Source of the DNA: Microbacterium sp. Marseille-Q6965 | GTDB lineage: Bacteria; Actinomycetota; Actinomycetes; Actinomycetales; Microbacteriaceae | Direction: 5' to 3' | NCBI RefSeq assembly: GCF_946151065.1 | Contig: NZ_CAMGZA010000001.1 | Location: forward strand, 1,178,001-1,242,000 | DNA: 64,000 nt | Part shown: piece after piece, positions 7,395 to 16,686 of the stretch | Position numbering within the stretch: position 1 is the first letter of the stretch | Layout of the letters: every line of letters starts with the position of its first letter | The notes under the pieces: model-generated | Told to the model about the DNA's origin: nothing | What the model saw: only the letters and a program-made list of their open reading frames with translations | Databases searched by the model: none | Program-made: the position numbers and the translations under genes

Positions 7395-8327
7395 ATGGAG
7401 TACTGCGTCTTCACCGAGCCCCAGCAGGGCGCCGATTACGACACCCAGCTCGCCTTCGCGCAGACCGCCGAGCGCCACGGCTTCGACGGGTTCTTCCGCT
7501 CGGACCACTTCCTCAAGATGGGCGACTTCTTCGACGGCCTGCCCGGACCCACCGACGCCCTCACGACGCTCGCCGGCCTGGCCCGCGAGACGTCGCGGAT
7601 CCGCCTCGGCACGCTCGTCTCCTCGGTCACCTACCGCCACCCCGGGCTCCTCGCGATCCAGGCGGCGCAGCTGGACGCCATGTCGGGCGGCCGATTCGAG
7701 CTGGGCCTCGGCACCGGCTGGTACGAGGCCGAGCACCGCGCCTACGGCATGCCCTTCCCGGCCAAGCGCTTCGACCTGCTCGAGGAGCAGCTGCAGATCC
7801 TCACAGGCCTGTGGGGCACGCCGGTCGGCGAGACCTTCTCGTTCGACGGCGCGCACTACCGCCTGGAAGACTCCCCCGCGCTTCCCAAGCCCGTACAGAA
7901 CCCGATGTCGCTCATCGTGGGCGGCGCCGGACCGAGCCGCACCCCGGCGCTGGCGGCGCGGTACGCCACGGAGTTCAACATCGTCTTCCAGGCGGAGGAC
8001 GTCATCGCGGACCGGCTCGCCCGCGTCGCCGCGGCATGCGAGGCGATCGGCCGCGACCCCGCCACCCTCAAGCGCACCGTGGGGCTCACCCTGCTCGCGG
8101 GCGCCACCGAGGCGGACCTCGCGCGACGCGCGGCGAACACGGGGGTGGACCTTGCGCAGTTCCGCGCGGACTTCACCTTCTGCGGGTCGGCGGGCGAGAT
8201 CGTCGACCGTGTCGGACGCCTGCGGGAGCTCGGCGCGGAGCGCATCTACTTCCAGATGATCGACATGACCGACCTCGACCACCTCGCCTATGTGGGCGAG
8301 GAGGTGCTGCCCCAGCTGCCGCGCTGA
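7395..8327 (+). CDS. LLM-class F420-dependent oxidoreductase
   Basis: A 310-aa luciferase-like monooxygenase-fold protein, from the MEYCVFTEPQQG start typical of one F420-dependent subfamily to its C-terminal region. ATG 7395 is chosen over GTG 7377 because that family start matches and because CAGACT lies 6 nt upstream. Visible family blocks are FFRSDHFLKMG, RLGTLVSSVTYRHPGLLA, SGGRFELGLGTGWYEAEH and MSLIVGGAGPSRTPALAARYA. Members bind F420 or FMN as a diffusible hydride carrier and act on varied substrates; this one cannot be assigned a substrate. It follows the methyltransferase gene by 20 bp and may be co-transcribed. Confidence 0.85.
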   Translation: MEYCVFTEPQQGADYDTQLAFAQTAERHGFDGFFRSDHFLKMGDFFDGLPGPTDALTTLAGLARETSRIRLGTLVSSVTYRHPGLLAIQAAQLDAMSGGRFELGLGTGWYEAEHRAYGMPFPAKRFDLLEEQLQILTGLWGTPVGETFSFDGAHYRLEDSPALPKPVQNPMSLIVGGAGPSRTPALAARYATEFNIVFQAEDVIADRLARVAAACEAIGRDPATLKRTVGLTLLAGATEADLARRAANTGVDLAQFRADFTFCGSAGEIVDRVGRLRELGAERIYFQMIDMTDLDHLAYVGEEVLPQLPR

Positions 8328-8353
8328 CGTGGCCGGCGCAGGGAGGGGGCCGG

Positions 8354-8815
8354 TCAGCGCCGCGGTTCGAAGAAGCCGCGCAACAGCCGCTGCGACTCCT
8401 CCTCCCGCACGCCGCCGATGACCTCGGCGCGATAGGGCAGCCGCCGGTCGCGCACGACGTCGTACTGCGAGCCGGCGGCGCCCGCCTTGTCGTCCCACGC
8501 ACCGAAGACCAGCCGGCCGATCCGGGCCTGCAGCACCGCGCCCGCGCACATGAGGCACGGCTCCAGCGTGACCACGAGGGTGCGTCCCTCGAGGTTCCAC
8601 GATCCGATCGCCTCGGCCGCCTGCCGCAGCGCCACCACCTCGGCGTGCGCGGACGGGTCGTGGCGCTCCTCGCGCAGGTTGCGTCCCTCGCCGATGACGC
8701 GCCCGTCGAGGTCGAGCACGACGGCGCCGACGGGGATCTCCCCCGCGGCGGCGGCCTCGGCCGCGAGCGCGAGCGCACGATCCATGGCCGCGGCATCGGC
8801 CGGGTGCGGGGTCAT
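8354..8815 (-). CDS. tadA: tRNA adenosine(34) deaminase / nucleoside deaminase
   Basis: A 153-aa zinc deaminase, the usual TadA length. The zinc and proton-shuttle motif HAEVVAL (near residue 60) and PCLMCAGAVLQARIGRLVFGAWD are intact, and the tail GFFEPRR is typical. TadA converts A34 to inosine in tRNA-Arg(ACG), and a tRNA-Arg with ACG anticodon is present at 50.1 kb, so the reaction is relevant in this genome. The start at 8815 is supported by TACGCT on the minus strand ending 6 nt before the ATG; Met 8785 is an alternative. A general guanine or cytosine deaminase cannot be excluded from motifs alone. Confidence 0.88.
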   Translation of the reverse strand: MTPHPADAAAMDRALALAAEAAAAGEIPVGAVVLDLDGRVIGEGRNLREERHDPSAHAEVVALRQAAEAIGSWNLEGRTLVVTLEPCLMCAGAVLQARIGRLVFGAWDDKAGAAGSQYDVVRDRRLPYRAEVIGGVREEESQRLLRGFFEPRR

Positions 8816-8868
8816 GGTTCGAGCGTACGCGCGCGGCCGGCCGGGAACGGATCGGCCGCGCGCGGCGA

Positions 8869-9912
8869 TCACGGCGTGATGACCGCGCGACCGCGCAGGG
8901 TGCCCTCGTGCAGGCGGTGGTATGCCTCCGGCGCGTCGTCGAGCGAGAAGCGCTCGGTCTCGACGTGGATGAGGCCGGCGCGGGCGAGGTTCAGCACCTC
9001 GATGAGCTCGGAGCGCGAGCCCCAGTACGGCGAACGGATGCTCGAGTCGTACGGCTTGGCGAGCATGCCCACGTCGGTCTTGGCGGCGCCGACGCCCACG
9101 ATCACCTGGTCGGTCTCGACGCCCGAAAGGGCGGCGCCGAGATCGATGGTGGGCTGGATCGCGACGAAGTCGAAGACGGCGGTGACCGCACGACGCCCTG
9201 TGACCTTCTCGATCGCGGCCGGGGCGTCGTCGTTCGAGAGGAACGCGTGGTGCGCCCCCACGTCCTTCGCGAGTGCGAGCTTCTCGTCGTTGACGTCGAG
9301 GGCGATGACCGTGGCGGGCGTGAGGGCGCGCAGGATCTGGATCGCGACGTGACCGAGGCCGCCGGTGCCGATGACGACGGCCGTGCTGCCCGCGCCGAGC
9401 TTCGGCAGCGAGCCCTTGATGGCGTGATAAGGGGTGAGGCCCGCGTCGGTGAGGGCGACGTTCTCGACCGGGTCGAGGTCTCCCAGCGGAACGAGGTGGC
9501 GAGGGTCGTCGATGATCATGTACTCGGCCATGGATCCGTCGTGACCGAGTCCGGGCGGGGTGATGCCGAGCTCCGCGGCGCGCTCGCAGTAGTTCTCCTT
9601 GCCCTGGGCGCACTGGTAGCAGGTGCCGCAGCCCCACGGGCCATACACCGCCACGGCGTCTCCGACGGCGACGCTCGTGACCCCCTCGCCGAGCTTGTCG
9701 ACCACGCCAGCGCCCTCGTGGCCGAGCGTCATGGGCAGGGGGTAGCCGAACTGGGCGTACTGCTCCTCGCTGAGCCCCATGACGAACGAGTCGGAGTGGC
9801 AGGCGCCTGCGGCCGTGACCTTCAGACGCACCTGGCCCGGCCCCGGCTCGGGGGTGGGGACGTCGACGACGACCGGCGCCTTCCCGACTTCGACGTACTG
9901 CAGTGCCTTCAT
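8869..9912 (-). CDS. Zinc-dependent alcohol dehydrogenase
   Basis: A 347-aa MDR-family NAD(P)-dependent alcohol dehydrogenase. Catalytic zinc ligands sit in GACHSDSFVM and TLGHEGAGVV. The structural-zinc lobe CGTCYQCAQGKENYC is complete, and the Rossmann motif VIGTGGLGHVAIQIL lies near residue 175. Length and motif order are standard. AAAGGGG stands 7 nt before the ATG, so this gene has a leadered mRNA. It is divergent from upp. Substrate specificity (primary or secondary alcohols, or aldehydes) cannot be read from the sequence. Confidence 0.9.
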   Translation of the reverse strand: MKALQYVEVGKAPVVVDVPTPEPGPGQVRLKVTAAGACHSDSFVMGLSEEQYAQFGYPLPMTLGHEGAGVVDKLGEGVTSVAVGDAVAVYGPWGCGTCYQCAQGKENYCERAAELGITPPGLGHDGSMAEYMIIDDPRHLVPLGDLDPVENVALTDAGLTPYHAIKGSLPKLGAGSTAVVIGTGGLGHVAIQILRALTPATVIALDVNDEKLALAKDVGAHHAFLSNDDAPAAIEKVTGRRAVTAVFDFVAIQPTIDLGAALSGVETDQVIVGVGAAKTDVGMLAKPYDSSIRSPYWGSRSELIEVLNLARAGLIHVETERFSLDDAPEAYHRLHEGTLRGRAVITP

Positions 9913-9997
9913 GGTGAGACCCCTTTCCGCGGGTGCCCGCGCGGCACCCCGCTCGCCTCATTGTCTCTCCGCAGGTGCGCGCCGGTAGCCTGGATCC

Positions 9998-10636
9998 ATG
10001 CGCCTGCACGTTGCGGACCACCCGCTCATCACCCACAAGCTGACCGTCCTCCGCAACGAGAAGACGCCCTCGCCGGTGTTCCGTCAGCTCACCGAGGAGC
10101 TCGTCACGCTCCTGGCGTATGAGGCCACCCGCAACGTGCGGGTCTCGCCGCGCGAGATCCAGACCCCCGTCACGACGACCGTCGGGGTGGAGATCAGCGA
10201 CCCGAAGCCGCTCGTCGTGCCGATCCTGCGCGCGGGCCTCGGCATGCTCGAGGGCATGGTGAAGCTTGTGCCCACCGCCGAGGTCGGGTTCCTCGGCATG
10301 GTGCGTGACCACGAGACCCTCGAGCCCACCACGTACGCCGAGCGCCTTCCCGACGACCTCAGCCACCGCCAGTGCTTCGTCCTCGACCCGATGCTGGCCA
10401 CGGGCGGTTCGCTGGGCGCGGCCATCGAGTTCCTGTTCGACCGCGGCGCCGTGGACGTCACCGCGATCTGCCTGCTCGGCGCGCCCGAGGGCGTGGCGCA
10501 CATCGAGAAGCAGACGGCGGGCCGCGAGGTGACGCTCGTGCTCGGCGCGCTCGATGAGAAGCTGGACGAGCGGGGCTACATCGTGCCGGGCCTCGGCGAC
10601 GCGGGCGACCGCCTTTACGGCTCCGCCGGCTACTGA
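9998..10636 (+). CDS. upp: Uracil phosphoribosyltransferase
   Basis: A 212-aa protein that condenses uracil with PRPP to give UMP in pyrimidine salvage. The start [20 protein letters not shown] is typical of Upp. The PRPP-binding loop [19 protein letters not shown] lies near residue 130 and the uracil-binding [15 protein letters not shown] at the C-terminus. Length is standard. TAGCCT (9986-9991) ends 6 nt before the ATG with no Shine-Dalgarno sequence, so the transcript is probably leaderless. Confidence 0.95.
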   Translation: MRLHVADHPLITHKLTVLRNEKTPSPVFRQLTEELVTLLAYEATRNVRVSPREIQTPVTTTVGVEISDPKPLVVPILRAGLGMLEGMVKLVPTAEVGFLGMVRDHETLEPTTYAERLPDDLSHRQCFVLDPMLATGGSLGAAIEFLFDRGAVDVTAICLLGAPEGVAHIEKQTAGREVTLVLGALDEKLDERGYIVPGLGDAGDRLYGSAGY

Positions 10637-10637
10637 G

Positions 10638-10844
10638 GTGCTCGTCTCCGGCGGCTACACGCTCGTCGGGCTGGGGCTGTGGGGCCTGATCACCTCGATG
10701 GGCACGATCGTCGGTGACCTCGGCGGCCGCGGATCGTGGCTGCTCGTGTACAACCTCGCGGCGTGCGCGGTGGGCGCCTGGATGATCCGGCGCGGCTCTT
10801 CACGGCCGGGCCCGCCGCGACCGGTGGACGACGACCACGGCTGA
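10638..10844 (+). CDS. Small two-helix membrane protein
   Basis: A 68-aa protein starting at GTG 10638, one base after the upp stop codon, so translation is probably coupled. Two hydrophobic segments (YTLVGLGLWGLITSMGTIV and WLLVYNLAACAVGAWMI) are joined by a short Gly-rich loop; the tail is basic and Pro-rich, then acidic. No family recognised. The junction and membrane pattern support a real gene, but not a function in uracil uptake. Confidence 0.6.
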   Translation: MLVSGGYTLVGLGLWGLITSMGTIVGDLGGRGSWLLVYNLAACAVGAWMIRRGSSRPGPPRPVDDDHG

Positions 10845-10894
10845 ACCGGGCCACCGGGCGCGCCGGGCGGAAGCGCCCTGCGGGCCCTCGGCGC

Positions 10895-13800
10895 TCACGC
10901 CCCCACGAGGCGCGCGAAGGCGCTCATCCGCACCACGCCGTCGGCGCTGTGCGGCAGATCGTCGAGCAGCGCCGGCGAGTGGACGAGGTAGGCGGCCACC
11001 ATCGCGCGGGACACGGCGACGTTGAGGCGGTTCTGCAGCAGCAGGAAGTCGCTGCCGCGCGGCGCGTCGCGCCCGGACGAGGCCGCGAGCGTCACGATCG
11101 ACACCGCCGCCTCCTGCCCCTGGAACCGGTCGACGGTGCCCACCCGCACGTCGCCGAGTCCCGCCTCGGCGAGTGCGCGCTCGACGCACAGCACCTGCGC
11201 GTTGTAGGGGGCGACGACGATGACGTCGGCGGCCGTCACCGGGCGCGGAGCGCACGGGACCGCCGTGCCGTCGTCCTCGATCCGGATATCGGTGAAGGCA
11301 CGCCCGACGATGTCGCGCGCGATCCGGACGACCTCCGCCGCCTCCTGAGGCGATTCGGTCGCGTTCCCGCGGTGCCGCACGGGCACGGCGTGCAGGCCCG
11401 GCTCGACGCCTGCCACCGAGCGCAGCTCGGCACCCTCGCGCGACGCGAGCCTGCCGGCGTAGGAGAGGGCGGAGACGACCTCGGCCACGGCGGGGTGCAT
11501 GCGCACGGACCGGGCCAGGAAGTACCCGTGGGTGGGCGGGATCACCTGCTCGCCGTCCATCACCCAGCCGAGCGCCGAGGTGTCGACCGGCTCCGGGTGC
11601 GTGCCCTGACTCACCTGCGGCAGCTGCTGCGGGTCGCCGAGCAGCAGCAAACGCTGCGCGGCCAGCGAGACCGCGATCGTGGAGGCCAGCGAGAACTGCC
11701 CCGCCTCGTCGATCACGAGCAGGTCGAGGCTGCCCCGCGGCACGCGCTGCTCGTGCGCGAAGTCCCACGCCGTGCCGCCGATGACATACCCATCGGGGTG
11801 CTCGGCGGTGAAGGCCGCGACGCCGTTCTTCGGGATCACGGTGAAGGACGCCGCAGCTCCGCCGTCCTTGGGGGCCTTGGCCACGCGCGCGGGCGACAGC
11901 CCGGCGGCGACGATGCGATCAAGCATGTGCTCGACGACGGCATGGGACTGTGCGACGACGCCGACCTTGAAGCCGTGCTCGGCGACGAGGCGCGCGATGA
12001 CGTGGGAGCCGACATAGGTCTTCCCCGTGCCGGGCGGGCCCTGCACCGCGAGGTAGCCGCGGTCGAGAGCGCGAAGGGAGGCGGTGATCGCCGCGACGTC
12101 GTCGCCCCTGCTCGGGGTGAGGCCGCCCCGCACCCGCGGGGGAAGCCGGCGCACCAGGTCGGTGGCCGGATCGGCCGGGAAGAGGGGGGCCACGGCCGCC
12201 CCCGTGGCGCCGCCGCGCGGGGCGGCGGTGGGCACGCCGGCGAGCGCGGCCGCGGCGTGCCGCTCGCCCATCCGCGCGGTGTCGAGCGGCGCGTCGGCCG
12301 CCGACAGCACCGCGTCCGCCCATGCCTCGATCGCCTTCTGCTGGTTCCCGGCGCGCGGCGGGGGTGACGGCGCGACGGCCACGGGCAGCTCGCTCCACGT
12401 CATGCCGCCGATCGCCGTCTCCTCCACGACGACGCCGTCCTCGAGCTCCTCGACGACGCGCACGCTGCGCGGCACATGGATCCACCGCGGCGACACCTCC
12501 GCGGGGAACGGCGCGGGCCGCGCGTAGAGCACGAACGGCTCGGCCCCCTCGCGGATACGCGTGCCGGGGGCGACGTCGCCGCGCAGCGCGACGAGGCGGC
12601 GCTCGGCGCGGCGCCCCTCCTCGGGCACGTGCCAGTCCTCGACGATCCGGCTGCGCGACACGTCGACCGCCACGACGTCGCGCGTGTCGGCCCACAGCGA
12701 GAGGGGCTCGCGCAGGCGCTGGAAGTGCCCCTGCCAGAAGCTCTTCGCCTCGCGGGGGTAGTAATCGATGGCGGCGGCCCCCAGCCGCAGCGCCACGGTG
12801 TCGGGATCGTCCGCCTCGCCCGCGGCGGCGCGCAGCCGCAGCGCCTCAGCGAGCGGCGAGGGCTCGTAGGCGGTGGCCTCGTTGCGCTCCGGCGGAGCGG
12901 GCAGCACCCCCGCCTCGCGGGCACGATCGACGAGCCAGTCCCGCAGGCGCCGCGTCGAGACGCAGTCGTAGGCGTTGTACGCCGCAAGGTCATCGAGGAT
13001 CTCCTGCGCCTCCGCCGTGCGCCCCTCGTCCCGCAGCGCTCGCGCCTCCACGTAGCGCAGGATCGAGTCGCCGCCCTGCTGCACGTCCTGCGTGCGCACC
13101 TCGTCGCCCATGTACAGCGGCTCGAGCTTCTTGATGGAGTACGAGCGCGATCCCACCCGCACCGCCCGGCGCACGATCGGGTACAGGTCGACGAACAGCT
13201 CATCGCGCAGCATCCGGTCGACGTCGGCCTCGCGCACGCCGTGCCGGGCGGCCATCGCCGCCAGGTGGGTGGGCTCGTACGGGGCGTAGTGGTAGATGTG
13301 CATGTCGGGGTGGGCCGCGCGGCGCGCGGCGATGAAGTCGCAGAACCGTTCCAGCGCCTCGCGCTCGGCGGCCAGGTCGTGCGCCCACAGCGGCGTGTAT
13401 CGCTCCTGCATGTCGACCCAGCCGAAGAGGTAGTCGATGCCCCACTCCTCGTGACCCTCTCCGTCCTCCTCGCTGTAGAGGGGGTCACCCTCGAAGTCGA
13501 AGAAGATGTCGCCGCGGTCGGGGCGGGGCATGGTCGCGAGTGCCTCGGGCAGGACGACCTCGTAGGCGGGGACGGGGTGTTCCTCCGCCGCGGTCTCGAC
13601 CGCGGGCACCCCCGCCGGACTCTCGATCTGCAGGCGTGCCTGGGTGCGCAGCCCCGCGAACACCTCAGGGTTCATGCCGTACGGCGCCTCGGGCGCCGCG
13701 GCCAGCTCGTCGATGGTCGCGATGCCGGCGGCGCGCAGCCGCTCGCGCTGCACGGGGCGCATGCCGGCCACGAGCAGCACGTCGCGCTGAGCGACAGCCT

Positions 13801-14515
13801 CCTGCTCGCACGTGGCGCAGCGCCCGCAGGCGACCACGCCCAGGTCGCCGCGGGCATCGCCCCACGCGATGGGCTCTCCCGCGACACCCAGGTCCACCCG
13901 CCGGTCGGCGATGAGATCGCGGAGGCGCCGGCGGCGCACGCGGAACAGCGGCAGCAGATCGTCGACCCGATGGGTGCTCGTCGAGCCGTCGCCGAGCAGC
14001 AGGTCCACCTCGGCGGAGCGCGGGATGCCGAGCCGGTCGAGCTGGTCGACGTACGCCGCCAGCTGCATGAGCGCCGTCACCTTCGCGCGACGCGCGAGCT
14101 TCGAATCCTGCACCCGCCAGGACCCGTCCGCCTCCCGCAGCAGGAAGTCGGCGAACCCGACGAACTCGTCGGTCTGGAACGCCGCCTGGAACACCACGCG
14201 CGCGTCCGCTCCGGTCAGCGCCGCCCACGTCTCTTCGACGGCCCGGGCCATGCCCGCATCATCGCTCGAGCGCTGCCGGTCGATCTCGATCACCGCGGGC
14301 CCGAAGTCGCGCCGGTAGCGGCCGAGCACCCGCTCCTCGTGGGCGTCGCCGAGCCGCGCGGCCCGCTCGAGCATCTCGTCCTCGGGCTCGTCCACCTCGG
14401 GCACGCGACCGAGCCGGGCATCCAGCGCCCGCAGCCACGCGAACTCGCACTCCGCGGCGGCCTTGAGGTCGCTCGCGCTCCAGACGACGCGCTGCTGGGA
14501 CGGGATGTATCTCAC
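10895..14515 (-). CDS. RecB-like nuclease / RNase H-like / superfamily 1 helicase fusion
   Basis: A 1,206-aa three-part protein. The N-terminus is a TM0106-type RecB-like nuclease domain, with RVQDSKLARRAKVTALMQLAAYVDQL and a Cys cluster CGRCATC near residue 230, followed by a helix-hairpin-helix-like stretch. The middle is RNase H-like (FFDFEGDPL near residue 338). The C-terminus is a Dna2/UPF1-type helicase with Walker A GPPGTGKT near 828, DEAGQFSLA near 934, GDPQQLPQ, and the late motifs VDRFQGQE and LNVAVSRAM. The architecture occurs in many actinobacteria, and its physiological role is poorly known; nucleic-acid processing or repair is inferred. TAGCCT on the minus strand ends 6 nt before the GTG start. 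Confidence 0.87.
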   Translation of the reverse strand: MRYIPSQQRVVWSASDLKAAAECEFAWLRALDARLGRVPEVDEPEDEMLERAARLGDAHEERVLGRYRRDFGPAVIEIDRQRSSDDAGMARAVEETWAALTGADARVVFQAAFQTDEFVGFADFLLREADGSWRVQDSKLARRAKVTALMQLAAYVDQLDRLGIPRSAEVDLLLGDGSTSTHRVDDLLPLFRVRRRRLRDLIADRRVDLGVAGEPIAWGDARGDLGVVACGRCATCEQEAVAQRDVLLVAGMRPVQRERLRAAGIATIDELAAAPEAPYGMNPEVFAGLRTQARLQIESPAGVPAVETAAEEHPVPAYEVVLPEALATMPRPDRGDIFFDFEGDPLYSEEDGEGHEEWGIDYLFGWVDMQERYTPLWAHDLAAEREALERFCDFIAARRAAHPDMHIYHYAPYEPTHLAAMAARHGVREADVDRMLRDELFVDLYPIVRRAVRVGSRSYSIKKLEPLYMGDEVRTQDVQQGGDSILRYVEARALRDEGRTAEAQEILDDLAAYNAYDCVSTRRLRDWLVDRAREAGVLPAPPERNEATAYEPSPLAEALRLRAAAGEADDPDTVALRLGAAAIDYYPREAKSFWQGHFQRLREPLSLWADTRDVVAVDVSRSRIVEDWHVPEEGRRAERRLVALRGDVAPGTRIREGAEPFVLYARPAPFPAEVSPRWIHVPRSVRVVEELEDGVVVEETAIGGMTWSELPVAVAPSPPPRAGNQQKAIEAWADAVLSAADAPLDTARMGERHAAAALAGVPTAAPRGGATGAAVAPLFPADPATDLVRRLPPRVRGGLTPSRGDDVAAITASLRALDRGYLAVQGPPGTGKTYVGSHVIARLVAEHGFKVGVVAQSHAVVEHMLDRIVAAGLSPARVAKAPKDGGAAASFTVIPKNGVAAFTAEHPDGYVIGGTAWDFAHEQRVPRGSLDLLVIDEAGQFSLASTIAVSLAAQRLLLLGDPQQLPQVSQGTHPEPVDTSALGWVMDGEQVIPPTHGYFLARSVRMHPAVAEVVSALSYAGRLASREGAELRSVAGVEPGLHAVPVRHRGNATESPQEAAEVVRIARDIVGRAFTDIRIEDDGTAVPCAPRPVTAADVIVVAPYNAQVLCVERALAEAGLGDVRVGTVDRFQGQEAAVSIVTLAASSGRDAPRGSDFLLLQNRLNVAVSRAMVAAYLVHSPALLDDLPHSADGVVRMSAFARLVGA

Positions 14516-14582
14516 CGTTCGAGGCTATCCGCGGGGTGCGACATCCCCGGCCGCCCCGGCCCTCGCGTGACAGACTGAACGC

Positions 14583-16646
14583 GTGAGCGACTTCGAGTTC
14601 GACAGCGCGTACGGGCACGGGTTCGCGCGGGTGGCGGCCTGCACGACCCCCCTCGCCCTCGCCGATCCCGCCGCCAACGCCGACGCCGTGCTCGCCACCG
14701 CGCGCGAGCTGCACGAGCAGGCCGTCGCCGTGGCCGTGTTCCCCGAGCTGTGCCTCTCGGGGTACTCGATCGAGGACCTCGTGATGCAGGACCCCCTGCT
14801 CGATGCGGTGCGCGAGGCGATCGAGCGCATCGCCGCGGCGTCGACCGACCTCATGCCGCTGCTCGTCGTGGGCGCCCCGCTGGCCAGGGGCAACCGCATC
14901 TACAACTGCGCCGTCGTCATCCACCGAGGGTCGGTTCTCGGCGTGGCGCCCAAGTCGTACCTGCCCACGTATCGCGAGTTCTACGAGCGCCGCTGGTACG
15001 CGCCGGGAGACGACGCGCGCGGCGAGATCGAGCTGGGCGGGCGCGCCGTGCCCTTCGGCCCCGACCTGCTGTTCGAGGCGTCCGACATCCCGGGTCTCGT
15101 CGTCCACGCGGAGGTGTGCGAGGACTACTGGGTGCCGATCCCGCCGTCGTCGCTGGCCGCACTCGCGGGGGCGACCGTGCAGCTGAACCTCTCGGGCAGC
15201 CCCATCACGATCGCCCGCGCCGACGATCGCCGGCTGCTCGCGCAGTCGGCCTCGGCACGGAACCTCTCGGCGTACGCGTATGCCGCAGCCGGCATGGGAG
15301 AGTCGACGAACGACGTCTCCTGGGACGGGCAGACGATGATCTACGAGGCGGGCACGCTGCTCGCCGAGACGGAGCGCTTCCCCGACGGCCCACGCCACGC
15401 CGTCGCCGACATCGATCTGGATCGCCTGCGCCAGGACCGGATGCGGCAGGGCACGCTCGACGACAACCGGCGCGCCTTCCAGGACCGCATGACCTTCCGC
15501 ACGGTGCGCTTCCGGCTCGATCCGCCCACGGGAGACGTGGGCCTGCGCCGTTCGCTCGACCGCTTCCCCTTCGTGCCGGACGACCCCGAGCGCCTCGCGC
15601 AGGACTGCTACGAGGCGTTCAACATCCAGGTCTCCGGACTCGTGCAGCGGATGCGCTCCATCGGCGACCCGAAGCCGGTCATCGGCGTCTCGGGTGGTTT
15701 GGACTCCACGCACGCGCTCCTGGTGATCGCGCGGGCGATGGATCGTATGGGGCGCCCCCGCAGCGACATCCTCGCGTACACCATGCCGGGCTTCGCGACG
15801 AGCGATCACACCAAGTCGAACGCGATCGCGCTGGCCGAGTCGGTGGGCGCGACGATCGAGACCATCGACATCCGCCCCGCCGCGACCGAGATGCTGCGGC
15901 AAATGGGCCACCCCTTCGCCTCGGGCGAGCCCGTGTACGACGTCACGTTCGAGAACGTGCAGGCCGGGCTGCGCACCGATTACCTCTTCCGCCTGGCCAA
16001 CCACCACCGCGGCATGGTGGTGGGCACCGGAGACCTCTCGGAGATCGCGCTCGGCTGGTCGACCTACGGGGTGGGCGACCAGATGAGCCACTACGGGGTC
16101 AACTCCGGCGTGCCGAAGACGCTCATCCAGCACCTGATCCGCTGGGTGATCGCGCATGGCGACGAGCAGGGCGTCTCGGCCGAGGAGGCCCGCGTGCTGC
16201 AGGCCGTCCTCGACACCGAGATCAGCCCCGAACTCGTGCCGGCGGGGCAGGACGGCGAGGTGCAGTCGACCGAGTCGACGATCGGCCCCTACGCGCTGCA
16301 CGACTTCGCTCTGCACCACATCCTGCGCCACGGCATGCGGCCCTCGAAGATCGCATTCCTTGCGCAGCATGCCTGGGCCGACCCGCACGCCGGATCCTGG
16401 CCCCCGGGCTTCCCGGAGGAGGATCGATTCGGCTACGACCTGCCCACGATCGCGAAGTGGTTGCAGGTGTTCCTGAAGCGCTTCTTCGGGTTCGCCCAGT
16501 TCAAGCGCTCCGCGATCCCGAACGGGCCGAAGGTCTCGCCGACCGGTTCGCTGTCGCCGCGGGGCGACTGGCGCGCACCCTCCGACGGCAACGCGCGTGC
16601 ATGGCTCGCCGAGCTGAAGCAGGCGCTTCCGGATCTCGTCGACTAG
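14583..16646 (+). CDS. nadE: Glutamine-dependent NAD+ synthase
   Basis: A 687-aa protein catalysing the last step of NAD synthesis: amidation of deamido-NAD with glutamine as nitrogen donor. The N-terminal nitrilase-type glutaminase has the Glu-Lys-Cys triad visible in FPELCLSGYSIEDL, GVAPKSYLPTYREFYERRW and EVCEDYWVPI (Cys near residue 179). The synthetase domain has the ATP pyrophosphatase loop SGGLDST near residue 370. Length matches the actinobacterial two-domain enzyme. The start is a GTG with CAGACT 6 nt upstream, divergent from the helicase gene. Confidence 0.93.
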   Translation: MSDFEFDSAYGHGFARVAACTTPLALADPAANADAVLATARELHEQAVAVAVFPELCLSGYSIEDLVMQDPLLDAVREAIERIAAASTDLMPLLVVGAPLARGNRIYNCAVVIHRGSVLGVAPKSYLPTYREFYERRWYAPGDDARGEIELGGRAVPFGPDLLFEASDIPGLVVHAEVCEDYWVPIPPSSLAALAGATVQLNLSGSPITIARADDRRLLAQSASARNLSAYAYAAAGMGESTNDVSWDGQTMIYEAGTLLAETERFPDGPRHAVADIDLDRLRQDRMRQGTLDDNRRAFQDRMTFRTVRFRLDPPTGDVGLRRSLDRFPFVPDDPERLAQDCYEAFNIQVSGLVQRMRSIGDPKPVIGVSGGLDSTHALLVIARAMDRMGRPRSDILAYTMPGFATSDHTKSNAIALAESVGATIETIDIRPAATEMLRQMGHPFASGEPVYDVTFENVQAGLRTDYLFRLANHHRGMVVGTGDLSEIALGWSTYGVGDQMSHYGVNSGVPKTLIQHLIRWVIAHGDEQGVSAEEARVLQAVLDTEISPELVPAGQDGEVQSTESTIGPYALHDFALHHILRHGMRPSKIAFLAQHAWADPHAGSWPPGFPEEDRFGYDLPTIAKWLQVFLKRFFGFAQFKRSAIPNGPKVSPTGSLSPRGDWRAPSDGNARAWLAELKQALPDLVD

Positions 16647-16686
16647 GGCCCTGACGTACCCCGCGAGCCGCTCTAGGGTGTGACGC

